Source: Gnetum montanum
Taxonomy: Eukaryota; Streptophyta; Gnetopsida; Gnetales; Gnetaceae
NCBI GenBank assembly: GCA_015680685.1
Contig: MNCI01027001.1
Coordinates: 88,974 to 152,973 of the forward strand
Length of the DNA: 64,000 nt
Direction: 5' to 3'
In this document: one piece after another, positions 35,701-46,699 of the stretch
Layout: the number at the start of each line of letters is the position of its first letter
How positions within the stretch are numbered: position 1 is the first letter of the stretch
The notes under the pieces: generated by a model
Seen by the model: only the letters and a program-made list of their open reading frames with translations
Database searches by the model: none
What the model was told of the DNA's origin: nothing
Made by a program: the position numbers and the translations under genes

Positions 35701-36627
35701 AACAAATTTCTCATGACTTAATATATTGTACTTTTCTTTTAATGTGACTATCTTAAACTGAACAGTTGTCTCTAAAAAGGAAGAACTTTTGGTTAAAAAT
35801 TGTGATAATTAATGTTCATAGTTTACCATGCCTCTGACCTCATGAACATATATTTTGGTTAAAACCTGTGATAATCAGTGCTCATATTTTACCATGCCCC
35901 TGATCTTATGAACATATACTGTCAGGCACACTCTCATGCAAGTGTTAACCCTTTGTCTTGGCCTTGCTTTTTTGATGCATTGATACATTTTTAGTGTTGA
36001 TACAGGCTTTGTTGATTGAATTATAGGGCCAACACAGGCTGATGGCTATAATAACACAGTCAAAAGTATTCCCAGGGTATGGTTTAATAAAGATGTCATG
36101 CAAACATTAATTTTGAGCATATTTTCAGTGGCATTGCATTTAATAAAAAGTTTTGTCAGGTAGACTGACATAGAGTAGCTTTTTTAGGCTGTGAAATCAG
36201 ACTCTGTTTATGGAACATTGCACTGTAAAGCAGAGGCATATTCACGCATAGCATAAGCATCAATGGAATCTTCAGGTTCCAGTTTTCAGGTCTTGCAGAA
36301 ACAGAACAGCTTTCCTAGTTCACTAGGACCTGATCATATTACTGTTTTGCCAGTATCTGCAGAGAGTGCAGGGCTATTACCGAAACGCAAAGGTATGATC
36401 TGCTGACCAACGAGATGATTGAGAACCAGTTGCATATTATTGTTGTGGGTTGTGGAGATTAAAAATTGCAGGGAAATGTTGCAGAGTTAACAGGTTCAGA
36501 TGTGTTCTTAGAAGCTATTTTGGAGGCTGATGTAGCACATCAGGCAAAGGAATTTTTTAAGCAGACAGAAGCCCAATCAGATGCTACTGCTAGTGATGTG
36601 AATACTAAAAAGCAGACAAAAGCCTAA
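32776..36627 (+). CDS. Mitochondrial TatB-like protein gene with an in-frame stop in exon 5
   Basis: Exons: 32776-32830, 32989-33110, 35257-35410, 36027-36076, 36188-36392, 36485-36627. All have GT/AG borders and the joined frame has 243 codons. The product resembles plant mitochondrial TatB, a partner of TatC in exporting folded proteins across the inner membrane. Residues 2-19 (FSYGEIFLLLGATIAVVG) form the membrane helix, G19-P20 is the hinge, and the amphipathic helix follows (KDVPKIAKAFGRLAGRAVGY). Other family blocks are VHKELQDTMAQLDAIRHEIR in exon 3, PVSAESAGLLPKR in exon 5, and GSDVFLEAILEADVAHQAKE in exon 6. A TAA at 36254-36256 (codon 150) interrupts exon 5, with the frame unchanged on both sides. 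The product is either 149 residues, or the stop is skipped by an acceptor at 36289, or the copy is a young pseudogene. Confidence 0.82.
33336..33394. repeat. Short tandem duplication in TatB-like intron 2
   Basis: The block TACCTTCCTAATCAGGAATT with its following eight bases occurs twice in a row. The broken copy near 21655 has it once, so the slippage followed the gene duplication. Confidence 0.85.
34861..35122. repeat. 131-base tandem duplication in TatB-like intron 2
   Basis: The block starting TTGCAGTTATGCTCAAATGA at 34861 is repeated almost without change from 34992. It explains the overlapping ORFs seen here on both strands (34838-35302 minus, 34911-35168 plus), which are not genes. 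The high identity suggests a recent event. It lies 135 bases before exon 3. Confidence 0.93.
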
Positions 36628-37570
36628 TCATGTCTTTGCTGATGATTTGAAAAGCTAGAATTGAGATGAAAATCTGTTTTCTTTTCATTTCAATTATTTC
36701 TGAAGCATTTGCATTTCACATCTTTATTATATACATTGATGATGGTAAAGCTTTGATCATCTTTATGATGCTCAGCAATTTGTGAGTGTACTTTGCCCTT
36801 TTATTGTTAGTTTATCCTATTTTGTTTGGGACAAGGCTAGGTTGATATTACTGCTACATGTTTAAAAAGGTCTAATAATTAGGAACACCTTCAATGCTAT
36901 TATGACATTTGTGTATCAGAGTTTTGTTTTGGTTTTTTTTTTTCTAAATAAACATTTACCAATGCTCTCTAGGTCTTAGAATTCTTATTTTTATTTAATT
37001 TTATGTTAAAATGATTTTCATCAACGGTTGCTGTTCCCTTTTTAAAACAAATTGATGATAATGGAACTGTTTGAATGGAAATAAACAAAGTAATCTTGTA
37101 TGCAAAAAGGTTTTATATATATAAAGAAGTAGCCACAGTCTTTCTTATGTTTGTAAGTATGGTATGTTAGGTAGGATTGAATTGAACTTGTGGCTTTAAA
37201 GAATGAAGTTTACAGGATTTAATTAGCAGGATTCTTTTTATTGATTAAACAATTTATAACCTTAGTTTGTTTTTTATATCTTTTATATAGAATTTAAATA
37301 TTCATTTAAATTGTATTGTAATAGTTTGCTTCCAACCTATGCATTCTTGATATTTGTTTTTTAATTAATAGTTTCATCAGAGTTGTAACTCCATAAGCAA
37401 TATACAACTTGCTTTGATTCCACATGACTTTCTTCACCTCATTTTACATTGCTTGTGAGAAATTATAGAAACATTTACTTAAAAGATAAGTACCATGTCA
37501 TGTATTGTTGTACTTTTAGAGTGTCTCTTGACATTGCTTTGGAATAGTGGAGTTTAATTAGCTACATGAA
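36628..37570. other. 3' UTR of the TatB-like gene and intergenic DNA
   Basis: AT-rich DNA with no ORF or repeat recognised. It ends at the edge of LTR D. Confidence 0.45.
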
Positions 37571-38411
37571 TGATGAACATCAATAAAATAGGCCACACAT
37601 ATGTGATATTGTAGGTTTTCTAGTGATATTTGCAATATTGTAATAGGTTATTTTAGCAATAAATATCCCTTATGTATTGTAATAATGGCATTTATTAATG
37701 TAGTAAATATGGAGAGTGTCATTTTGTTTTCTTAATTCTAGTAGTAGTTAGTGAATGTTCACAATATGGTTTGAGTCAATTGTATGACATCTTTATTTGA
37801 GTTAAATGTATTTGAATACATTGCATAATTAGCAATAAAGATTTTCTTCCATTCTAGCACTCTTAGCTTAGTGTAGATTTATTTTAATTGCAATTAATTT
37901 TCCTTGTCATTTACTTTTCAATGTACTTTAGATTAATATTTATTTTTTCCACTTATATTAATCATAGTGAAATGAACTTAACTAACTTCAAGTATAAACA
38001 TGTAGTCACTTGGTAATTTTAGTAGCATTATTGCTTAGTTTACCCACTAGTACAATGCTTGGTAATCCCAATAGTCGGTGCATAAGTTCAGGACGTGTAC
38101 GACAAGCTATGTTTGGACACTCATCACTCATAGTCTAGCTTTAGATTTATTTTTATTATTAATATATTAAATAAATAATTTCTTTTATTATTAATTAGTT
38201 TAATCACATAGCTAGATATCATCATAATCATACACCTTACTTTGGGCTAGACCATATGCAATAGGATTAGTCCAAGTGGAAAGACAATGATTTGTAATCA
38301 TTAAATAACTTTCTTAAAAATAACATTAGTACCATTCATAAATTATAACATGATCTCCCATGATGCTTGTAGATTGTATGGTGGACCATTGGGCATATTG
38401 GCCACTCATTA
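37571..38411 (+). repeat. LTR D (5' LTR of a further plus-strand element)
   Basis: It starts TGATGAACATC and ends ACTCATTA, a decayed form of ACTCATCA. It is followed after two bases by a PBS-like TGGTGTCGTTGTTGGGGA (38414-38431), which fits tRNA-Asp with three transitions. The promoter part has worn GATATT motifs (about 37602-37645), then CAATAAATATCCC. It is older than C, which is inserted 17 bases after its PBS. The body of D is not seen in the window. It might also be a solo-like remnant. Confidence 0.75.
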
Positions 38412-38448
38412 ATTGGTGTCGTTGTTGGGGATGGTGCTAATAGTTTAG

Positions 38449-39331
38449 TGATGAACGATAGAGTAATCCAACACCCAACCATACAAGTCATAGGTGTGCA
38501 TGCATAACTAATGAGTCATGAATTGTTAGCTGCAATATTGCATCCACGATATCGCAGCCTAGACGCTATATCGAATACGCGATATCACAGTCTGTCTCCT
38601 CATCTATAAATAAGAGGTAGGCGGATTTGGTTAGGAGAGTTTTTTAGTATTAAGGTAGGGACTTTTTATTAGTTTTTTCCTCTCAACCCTTTCTCCTAGT
38701 GCATGCTCGCAGTGTGATGATTGTAATTGTATGACATCCTTATTCGAGTGTGATGTACTTGGACACACACATGACCGACAATAAAGATCGAGATTACTTC
38801 ATCATTGCAGCATCCACTTAGCTTAATTATTTAATTGTTATTGTTATTTATTGCTTTCTTAGTTAATATCTCTCTACCCTGATCTCCTAGTAACGCGGAA
38901 TGAGTACGACTTAATCACGAGCATTTAAGTGTGACTACTTGGTAACCCAGTAGCGTACCTAGGCCATGTGCTTGGTAATCCCAGTGGTAGTTGTGCACGA
39001 GGTACAAGATGTGTACGGATGATTAAGGAATAGATGCTCATTGCACTTAGGCTAGTTAGATTCTCTCTCATCGTCTCTCTCCTAGCTTAGTTGATATTAT
39101 TTCCCATCATAACCCGGAGTAGCATTAGTGTAGGAGCACATCATACACCTCACTCTGGACTAAACCATATGTGACAAAGCTAATACTAGTCCCAGGTGGG
39201 AAGACAACGAACTATGATCTACGAGTAATTGTCTAGATACCACAACTAGTTCATCTACAGAGTTTGACCAGATCGTGCGTGAAGTGCTTATATTCCTATG
39301 GTTGAGTGTAGGGGTACCTCACCACTCATCA
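38449..39331 (+). repeat. Element C 5' LTR
   Basis: The 883-base LTR has TGATGA and TCATCA ends. Promoter palindromes lie at about 38536-38592 (ACGATATCGC, GCTATATCGA, GCGATATCAC), followed by the TATA box CTATAAATAAGAGG at about 38604. The end GGGGTACCTCACCACTCATC is the reverse complement of the B, E and G LTR edges. Confidence 0.92.
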
Positions 39332-39332
39332 T

Positions 39333-39350
39333 TGGCGCTGTTGCCGGTGA
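39333..39350 (+). promoter_or_regulatory. Element C primer-binding site for tRNA-Asp
   Basis: TGGCGCTGTTGCCGGTGA matches the complement of the tRNA-Asp(GTC) 3' end, TGGCGCCGTTGCCGGGGA, at 16 of 18 positions. It begins one base after the LTR and is the best-preserved PBS in the window. Confidence 0.92.
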
Positions 39351-39472
39351 CAATGCTAGTTATCTAGATTAGTTATATCATACAAGGTTGCTGTATAGGA
39401 ATTAAAGATATATCTTTTAGGAAGAAATAATTACAAAAAGTCACATACAAATTCACACACAATTTCACAACC

Positions 39473-41334
39473 ATGCCTCTCCTACAAGACTACGATGATG
39501 CCACATCTAGTGAGGCAATTCATTGGAGAACCAATGAATTATATGACAATGAAGCTTGGAGTATGAAATCCAAGGTGGGGGTTTCTTATAAACATAAACG
39601 AAGGCAGCATCGTCCCAACGCATGAAAGCATAACTTACTCGATGACGATGAACCCCTACTAGTCACTACAAGCTTAACACAAATACAAGATGCTGTTTAA
39701 ATCTCCCGTAGGCATCGTAAAGAGAGTCGCCTACCCAGGCTCGATTTAAACAACTTTCCCAATTTCTCAGGAGGCTATGACTTGGATCCGCAACAACATT
39801 TACAAGCCTTCTACGATGCCTGTGCATGGAACAACATTGATAATGGTTCACAAAAACTCAAGCTCTTTTCTATGACACTTGTTGGCCAAGTAAAAGTATG
39901 GTATAGATCATTAAAACCAAATTCAATTCAACGTTGGCCAACAATGGTAGAACTCTTTAATGAAAGATATCAAACCTACGTAAGAGTGTTGGCCTTGAGG
40001 AAACAAATCCAAGAGTGGAAATAAGCACAATATGAACCCTTGGACATGGCCTTAGAAAGCTATTATGCACTGTTAAATAATTGTTTAGGCCATGAGTTCT
40101 CCGAGGAAAGGCTAATGTACCATATCATTGATGGGCTTCATAATGAAACAAGAGAGACCCTAGGGATGTATGCCCAAGGTCAAATATATGAACTATGAAC
40201 CCATCAATTCCAAGAGCTTATTAAGCAGGTAGCAAGAGAAGAAGCAGAAATGGCTAGAGGGGAGAGTATTGAAAAACATCAACGGGATGAAAATCTTAAC
40301 TTAACAGAGATCCATAATCATAAAAAAGAGGAATCAACCCATCTCAAGGAGGAAGAACCATCTTTGCTAGTACAACAATCATTAGATGAAATTGAGGCAA
40401 AGATCAATAAGATGCTAGAATGGATGCATAAAAAGTGTGGAGAATATATAAATATTATTGGAGATAGAGTTTTGACAACCCGAGAAGTAGGACAAAATAT
40501 CATTAGACAATCAGAAAGAAGGGATGAGGAAAATAAGAGCTCAACTACCAATCATACGTATGAATGTAACATTTGCTTGTACAATCACCTCGAGGGCCAA
40601 TGCCCAATCTTGTTACATTTATATGAGCATTGGGGAAGCACGTTACACCCAAAGTTCATACAGAAATACTGTGTTTGATCACAGTGGCAACAATCCCAGT
40701 CGTGGGGGAAGCCATCCCTAAACTGGAGATACCCTTCGTATCATCTGAATCCAAATGCTTATCTAGTCCAACATCCTATTTCCCTAACTAGGTTAACATA
40801 GTCTATCTTGCCGCATTATCATTCTCCTCAATACTATTAGCCCATGTCCTCAACACAAAAATCGCCTTGTGTACCTTACACTTCCCTTAAATGTCAACAN
40901 GGATGCACCACGATATTGGACTTATGCTGAGTTGGAGAATGTAGTGGCCTTGGAACTGTGTTGTCCCTTNTATCGTGGTGCATCTTTCTCCTTGGACCCA
41001 ACGCCTCGTGTCACCTCATTAGGGCCACCAATTACCACTCCAACAACCATACGACCCAATGAATACAGCCATGGAGGATGACATCCCAATCCTTGCATAC
41101 CATCTTACGGTCTTAAGTATCATAGTGCATCAACTCTTTACTCGGGAACCACATCTTATAAATTGCCCCACTATGCTTACTATAATCAGGTGTGTGAACC
41201 CCAATGGGGTAAGTATGACCAAGTTTCGATATTTCAAACATGCAAGGATCCTCATCTTTCATTTATTAATCCTCGCCATGCTCAACTGTTTACTTATGGG
41301 GGATATCCCCCATTCTAATAACAAGCAGGATTAA
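39473..41334 (+). pseudogene. Element C gag (degenerate)
   Basis: The ATG at 39473 reads MPLLQDYDDATSSEAIHWRT. The core domain (RLPRLDLNNFPNFSGGYDLD, LQAFYDACAWNNIDNG, KVWYRSLKPNSIQRWPTMVE) spans about 39725-40200 and is homologous to the B and E gag core. The N-terminal extension of B and E is missing. A CCHC knuckle CNICLYNHLEGQC is at about 40567-40605, again C-X2-C-X3-H-X4-C. The tail is Pro-rich and damaged by the assembly fault at 40900-40970. Stops in the core (40022, 40198) are single changes. The gag protein should pack the RNA into particles. Confidence 0.82.
40900..40970. other. Two single-N gaps flanking an inverted 69-base piece (probable misassembly)
   Basis: An N stands at 40900 and another at 40970. 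The 69 bases between them are the reverse complement of what the gag tail of element G predicts here. The piece begins GGATGCACCACGATA and the sequence after the second N is TATCGTGGTGCATC, so the correctly turned piece would overlap its right neighbour by about 14 bases. About 150-200 bases found in G to the left of this block are also missing. Frames across it should not be trusted. Confidence 0.85.
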
Positions 41335-42630
41335 TAAATATTTTTCATTTTCTTTAATTTTACAACTTTTTGTTTTCTAGTTTTTCATTTTTCAATTTCT
41401 TGTTTTATCTTTTTGTCTTTTTATCTTTTTATAAGTAATCTAATCTCCGAATAAAACAATCATGTGGCTCGTTGATTGAGGTGTGTTCTATGTTATCGAG
41501 TCTTGAGCGATCAATTATTTGGATAGTGAGCCCATTACACCCACTCATCCATTCTACAAATAAGAGGTCCTATTCGAGGGTACAGTGATATTCTTGACAT
41601 TCTTAAAACTTAAAATTAATTTTGTGTTCATTGTACCCAGAATGAAGAAGGATGGACCAAGAGGGAATGATTAGGGTGTGACATCAAGGGGACTTGCAAA
41701 TTCTCTTTGGTGACATCTGTGAGAGTTATCACAAAATGTGGTTGTACTAAGATTCTTGTAGATTTAACGCAAAATGGGAGTAAGAGAAATCAAAAGGCAC
41801 TCAAAAATCCAATGCTGTTCTAGGGGGTCCCACTGGAAAGACATGCACCCATGCTTGAGGTTTGGCAGCTTCCCTGGATTCAACATTAAAAAAAAGAACA
41901 AAAACAAAGAAAGTGCCACAAAGCAAAAATCACTCCTCCCTTGAACAAAATGCCAAGTGATTGTACGCCTTGTTGTTAGGATACTCTCATAGTTGCTCAT
42001 CATGGGATGAAACAATGCAGTTTCACATTAATTATCCTTTACATGCAGGATTCATTGTGCCCTGGCTTAGTTACCTCATGTCCCAATCTCTACAATCCCT
42101 TCTATAGTCTATCTCATCTCGCTGTTCATGTAATTGCAGCTCGTGTCTTGTGTAGCGTAGAATTCTTACCTCATTCCGGTGATACTTACATGTGTGTGTT
42201 TTATGGAACCAGTGTGGATTACATTTAACCCTTCTAGTGCCTATAGACATTTTAAGGTGTGGTTAGGCAAGGGCATTAGAGGATGGAACCTACTTTGGGG
42301 AGGACCCACTTACGTAATTTTTGTAATTTGTACTCATAACACATCTTCCACACATCATTTATTACCCTCAGCGTATTGTCAACGATATTCTTTCCCTTGT
42401 TACTATCCCTCCGATTCAAACATTCCTATGAACCATCACATAGTCTTTTTCTCTCTCTTATCATTTGAGGTCCTTATTGATAAATTCCATACCATCATAA
42501 TTTTCGTGCCTTCAGAACTAGTTGAATTACCCTAAAACCCTTTAACAATAGTCCAGATATCCTTAGTTTACATCGTTTAATTTCAGCAAAATATTAAAAA
42601 TTTGGTACATTCTATAAGGTGCCCTAACTT
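41335..42630 (+). other. Element C noncoding stretch between gag and the ORF3 promoter
   Basis: A purine tract TTATGGGGGATATCC at 41293-41307 sits at the gag end, where pol-containing elements have the tract after integrase. T-rich DNA follows, then the conserved blocks GGTGTGACATCAAGGGGACT at 41675 and CCACTGGAAAGACATGCACC at 41829. The same order is in G. The ORFs at 42007-42228 and 42179-42535 show no protein-like conservation. Confidence 0.6.
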
Positions 42631-42634
42631 TGAT

Positions 42635-42720
42635 AGGCTGTGATATTGCGTACGTGATATCATGGCCAATGCAATATCGTGTTCGCGCTATCGCATCCAA
42701 AAAATATATATATACACGAC
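42635..42720 (+). promoter_or_regulatory. Internal promoter of ORF3 in element C
   Basis: An array of GATATC-type motifs (GTGATATTGCG, GTGATATCATGG, GCAATATCGTG, GCGCTATCGC at 42648-42698) stands before a TATA box AATATATATATACACG at about 42703-42718. The same arrangement forms the LTR promoter of this element at 38536-38617. Confidence 0.6.
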
Positions 42721-43195
42721 CCCCCTACGCCTATCAACATCATTTGCAACTGTTCATGTAGGGGAAGTTTTTCAAATTTCTCTACAACTCACAATTGCGC
42801 GTCCCTTGCTTTGATATCCATAACTCATTCGCTAGTACTCCAATTTTCATTCCATTTGAACCTACTTGAACTTGGAGTGTTCAGCTTAGTCATGGGGGAG
42901 GGGCACATGCTTTTGTTTTTGAAATTTGTCATTGCCCGAAGGACATTATTAAGGGTAATTAGTTATAAAATTAATGATAAATGCACCAAAATTAATTTCA
43001 TCTCCTTAGTTATACTGGGAAACTAGATTTGGAAACCAATTAAGCAAAGAGGATTAAATATTATAATCTTTTGGGGACATTTTCTCCTAATAATTAGTGT
43101 CACATGGAGATAAAGCAAATTCATTAAGGTAAGCAGTAAGGTATAACCTAAACTTGGTAACAACCTTACTAATGATTGGCCCTGTGTGATTGCAG

Positions 43196-44525
43196 ATGGC
43201 CCTGAAACACGGACAACAGGAAGGTCCTGCTCAAGGTGTGATTAAGCAACCTTGGAGAGGTAAAGGACAAGTTCTTGCCAAACAATATGCAAAGTAGGAA
43301 GAAAAATCATTTAGTATCCATCAAGGAGACCCTGCCATTGTATAATCAAGGTAAGTAGAAGGAGGAGCTATTGCAGTGTTTGAACAGGGACGACATCTCA
43401 CGTTGCCCCAAGATTGTGTTTAGGCCATCCAATGAAAGGTCCATATTAACTGTAGTGATCATGGAATTAAACTTTGGACCTTTCATAAAATTTTCTCCAG
43501 AGGCCGTTAGGGATCACCGTAAAGGTTCCCCATTGTGGCCTACCCTCTCTGAAAGTGGTGCCTGGTACTGAGGGGAAACGTACCAATTTTGGCACAACAA
43601 AGAAGAAGGCACCATAGTTAACATTTGTGGTGTGACTGTTGATTTCTCTATTCAAGCCATTTTGGAAGTATTAAACCTACCAAATACAGGGCCAAAGGTT
43701 GCTCGGTTGTCTACCTGCTTAGACCATGATGCGCGACGAGTTTGGTTAGACAGGGCGTATGACAAGGAAGATAAGACCTATGGGGAGTTGATGATGGAAG
43801 AGAAGATTTATTTCAAAATAGGGACTTGTCACATTTTTCCCACAATAGGTTTAAAAACATATGCGGAAAGAGGATGCGCAGTGTTGATGGGAAAGGTTAA
43901 TGCTAACCTGTCTCATATATATTTTATGGAGATCCTAAGGTAGTTTGAAGAATAGAAGATAGGGAACTTTGCATTGTCCTTCCCTTATCTTATCAGGAAA
44001 CTGTGCTTCCATGCTGGTATCAGAGGATACACAAATGATGTCCTCCAAAAAGCTCAAAATACTTCTTATGCCGGACTGCTAAAGCCACCAGCTGCAAGGA
44101 AAATCATTGGTGAGACACTAGGGTTGGAACAAGAAAAAGAACAGACAACAGAGCCAACTGCAACTCAGCTTGCAGGACCTAGCCACCTTCCAAGCATTGG
44201 ACCTAGTCAGCAACAAGAAGCAGGGCCTAGCACGGGCTAGTAGGATCAACCACCGCCACCGCCGCAAGATTACAGACTGTTGATAAGCCATCTCAGGGCC
44301 ATTGCTGAGATGGTCAGTTGGGAAAGTCGTGATGATGCAAATATTTTTTGCGTCATCGACAATGCTATACAGCCTATAGTTTCTATAAATCACACATAGG
44401 GTGAAGTGTCCATTTAGACAGGAGGAGGGTAGAGCACTTGGTCACAATAGATTTTAGTAAACGTTGTGTCCTTTCAGGTGCAGTTGGAAATTGGTGAATG
44501 GGCCATGGTGGTGGTCATGCAGCAC
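43196..44525 (+). pseudogene. Element C ORF3, N-terminal half
   Basis: The ATG at 43196 directly follows an acceptor TGTGATTGCAG, with a TTACTAAT branch-point-like motif about 30 bases upstream; this supports a 5' UTR intron. Conserved N-terminal blocks are FIKFSPEAVRDHRKGSPLWP (about 43482-43541), ICGVTVDFSIQAILEVLNLP (about 43625-43685), EEKIYFKIGTCHIFPT (about 43800-43845) and GKVNANLSHIYFMEIL (about 43892-43940). A Glu/Gln/Pro-rich linker follows (44118-44260). It ends at GEWAMVVVMQH by truncation. Only a few stops are present. Confidence 0.72.
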
Positions 44526-44529
44526 TAGG

Positions 44530-44789
44530 AAAGCATTTAAACATTCAACAATAATTAATTACTATTTAGCTTAATCTGTATGCTGCAAGGTTTATCATAA
44601 AGTTCATCTTTATTACCGTACACAAATGTGTGCTCAGGTACAATTTGCTTGAATAAAGATCCGTTCACTTTAAGACTCCTATTGCGGGCACACAGAAACT
44701 ATTCTAACTTTGGACTGGTAACTCTGCAAGAGTTTGGCTAAGGATATAAGTCTATCCATGCAGAACAAAGGGTGCTGCGTGGCTCATCA
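44530..44789 (-). repeat. Element E 3' LTR, truncated and without promoter
   Basis: Only about 260 bases remain. The first 465 or so bases (plus-strand order) are missing, and the block with TATA box and GATATC array is also deleted; GGGTGCTGC runs straight into GTGGCTCATCA. The purine tract (complement of TACCCCCATAACTG) follows at 44790. Confidence 0.88.
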
Positions 44790-46690
44790 TACCCCCATAA
44801 CTGAATGAAAACTCATCCTTGACTTCCTTACAAAATATTAGAAAGGTATGGGATTACTAATGTGAATGACACTAATGGTGAATGGGATGACGTGTGAATG
44901 AATCAATCATTACAATACATGATAATATTAGTGTTCATGGCCACAAGAGTGAACACTATACACATTTGACATCCAGCCTTATTTGGCAATTGAGAGAGAA
45001 GAGAGAGAGAAAAAAAAGAAGAGAAGAAGAAGTGTTGTTGTCGATGCCAAAATTATGTCTTCCATTGTTTATCCATAACCGCACCATCAATCTTGTTCCT
45101 TGCATAACTGTTCCAGCACCAGTCCATCCCAAGTGTTTCCTCTAGGTCCAGTTCATTGTTGTATGATTGCCATCTACACACACAACACAGTCTCATATTA
45201 GCAAAGATAAATAAATCACAATGTAGTTGATACCTTGCCTCGGTGTATGATCCATTGGCTGAGTTGTGTTATGGCTAATACGGATTCTAGAGATATAACA
45301 CTGGTGACTACCCAAGGTGTAGGGGTTAGGAGAAAATTGAAAAAATTGGACCAGGACCCCCATGACTAAGAGTAATCCTCCGGTAGCGATAGAATGGAAA
45401 AATATAAGGAATAAGAAAGATGGAGAAAAAGAAACAACAACAACATCAATAAAATGGATGTCAGAGGTGGAAATGAACAAAATAAATGTTGATTGCAACA
45501 ATGTTTAAGGGAAAGAAGTTAACTGATGCAACAATTAGGAATGCTAGTGGGTCTTCCCCAAAGTAGGCTTATGCCCTGAATGCCCTGACAATCTCACATT
45601 CAAAGAGTCCGTAGGCTCTAGAAATGTCATTTGGAAGTAAGAGTTAAAGTCTTAACCATACGAATTTACCAAAAAGAAAACAATGCATCAACCAAAATAT
45701 TGACTATTGATACAACCGACAATGAGGTGGAAAAATGGAGAAAGAATGATGGAAAGAAGAGAATGGAATGGAGTCCCAAGAACAAGGTGGTGTACAGCCC
45801 CTTGTGCATGTATGGTTAATGTGACTTAGTAGATCTCATTCCAAATCCATCCTCAAACAATCCACTTCCAGTGACTTCAAATTAATATACTTGGTCAATC
45901 CATCCACCTGAAGTAACAAGAATGCTTCTGCCCAAAGAGTCACCACCATTCTAAGGAAACAAGAAAGGGAAAAGTAGGAAGCGAGAGAGGGCCTTAGTTA
46001 GAGGGAACATGTTTGTTTAGTTCCATAACCAGTGCTTGTAGCCCAGATGATTATTTTATCTGAGGGGTGTGCTTTAAATTCTCATTATTTTTTTTTGTGT
46101 GAGAACCACACCATGCAAAGACTTATTATTTTTATTAGCTCAGCTTCTTGATAATAGAGCAATGTCAGAATGGTAAGAAAAACTCAAGAAGAAAACATCC
46201 AAGCACCCAAGAGAATGGCCAGCACAAATGCATCAAATCCCCTTGAAGGCACATCCTTTTCAGTCTAGTCACCAATTCGTTAATAGTTTCATTATTAAGA
46301 AAGAGGCTGTACACTTCCAAGCCAAGAGAGACCATAGAAATTCATGAATGCATGGGTGATGTGAGCTCATTACCTGTTATATCAAAAGAACCATACCTTA
46401 GTATCAACATTATAACTCTAAGGTAAAAACCAAACATTAGCAATCAATAGAATACAGTTCATACGACCATCAGGAGCCCTTATTAGGTGAAAAACCTAAC
46501 AAAACAAACAAGCACACAAAGAAATGAAAAAGTATGAATGATGTAGGAAAAAAAAAATAAGAAAAGTTAAAGAAATTTATAAAATAGAAATGTGTAAAAA
46601 AAAAACTTAAAAAAGAAACTAAGGGTCTCAAATGATCAGTAGATGTGGCCATCTCTCCCATGGCTGAGTTGAAAGGGGGAGATCTGAAAT
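44790..46690 (-). other. Element E 3' region with ORF3 vestige
   Basis: As in B, an acceptor followed by ATG (GTGTGTAGATGGCAATC, start at 45173 on the minus strand) opens a short frame with WDGLVLEQLCKEQD and early stops. The rest is noncoding, with a GA-rich run (44995-45030) and the conserved blocks at about 46010 and 46250. The purine tract after pol reads as the complement of ATCTCTCCCATGGCTGAG at 46651. Confidence 0.6.
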
Positions 46691-46699
46691 AGTGAGCAG

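Larger units (their letters stand above)
38449..44529 (+). mobile_element. Element C: pol-less LTR element with gag and ORF3
   Basis: The order is 5' LTR (38449-39331), PBS (39333-39350), gag (39473-41334), a conserved noncoding stretch, an internal promoter and ORF3 (43196 to the break). No trace of protease, RT, RNase H or integrase lies between gag and ORF3. Element G shows the same layout, so pol was absent before both inserted, and this is a mobilised non-autonomous type. The right part is cut off inside ORF3 at about 44526-44529, where a truncated LTR of element E begins. The candidate target site to the left is TTTAG. Confidence 0.85.

Noticed and set aside
40901-40985. Hairpin made of GATGCACCACGATA and its complement
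   Set aside because: It is explained by the reversed 69-base piece between the N gaps, so it is probably an assembly artefact.
42007-43026. ORFs of 73, 118 and 115 codons between gag and ORF3 of element C
   Set aside because: Element G has no matching frames at the same place; the DNA there is conserved only in noncoding blocks and promoter motifs.
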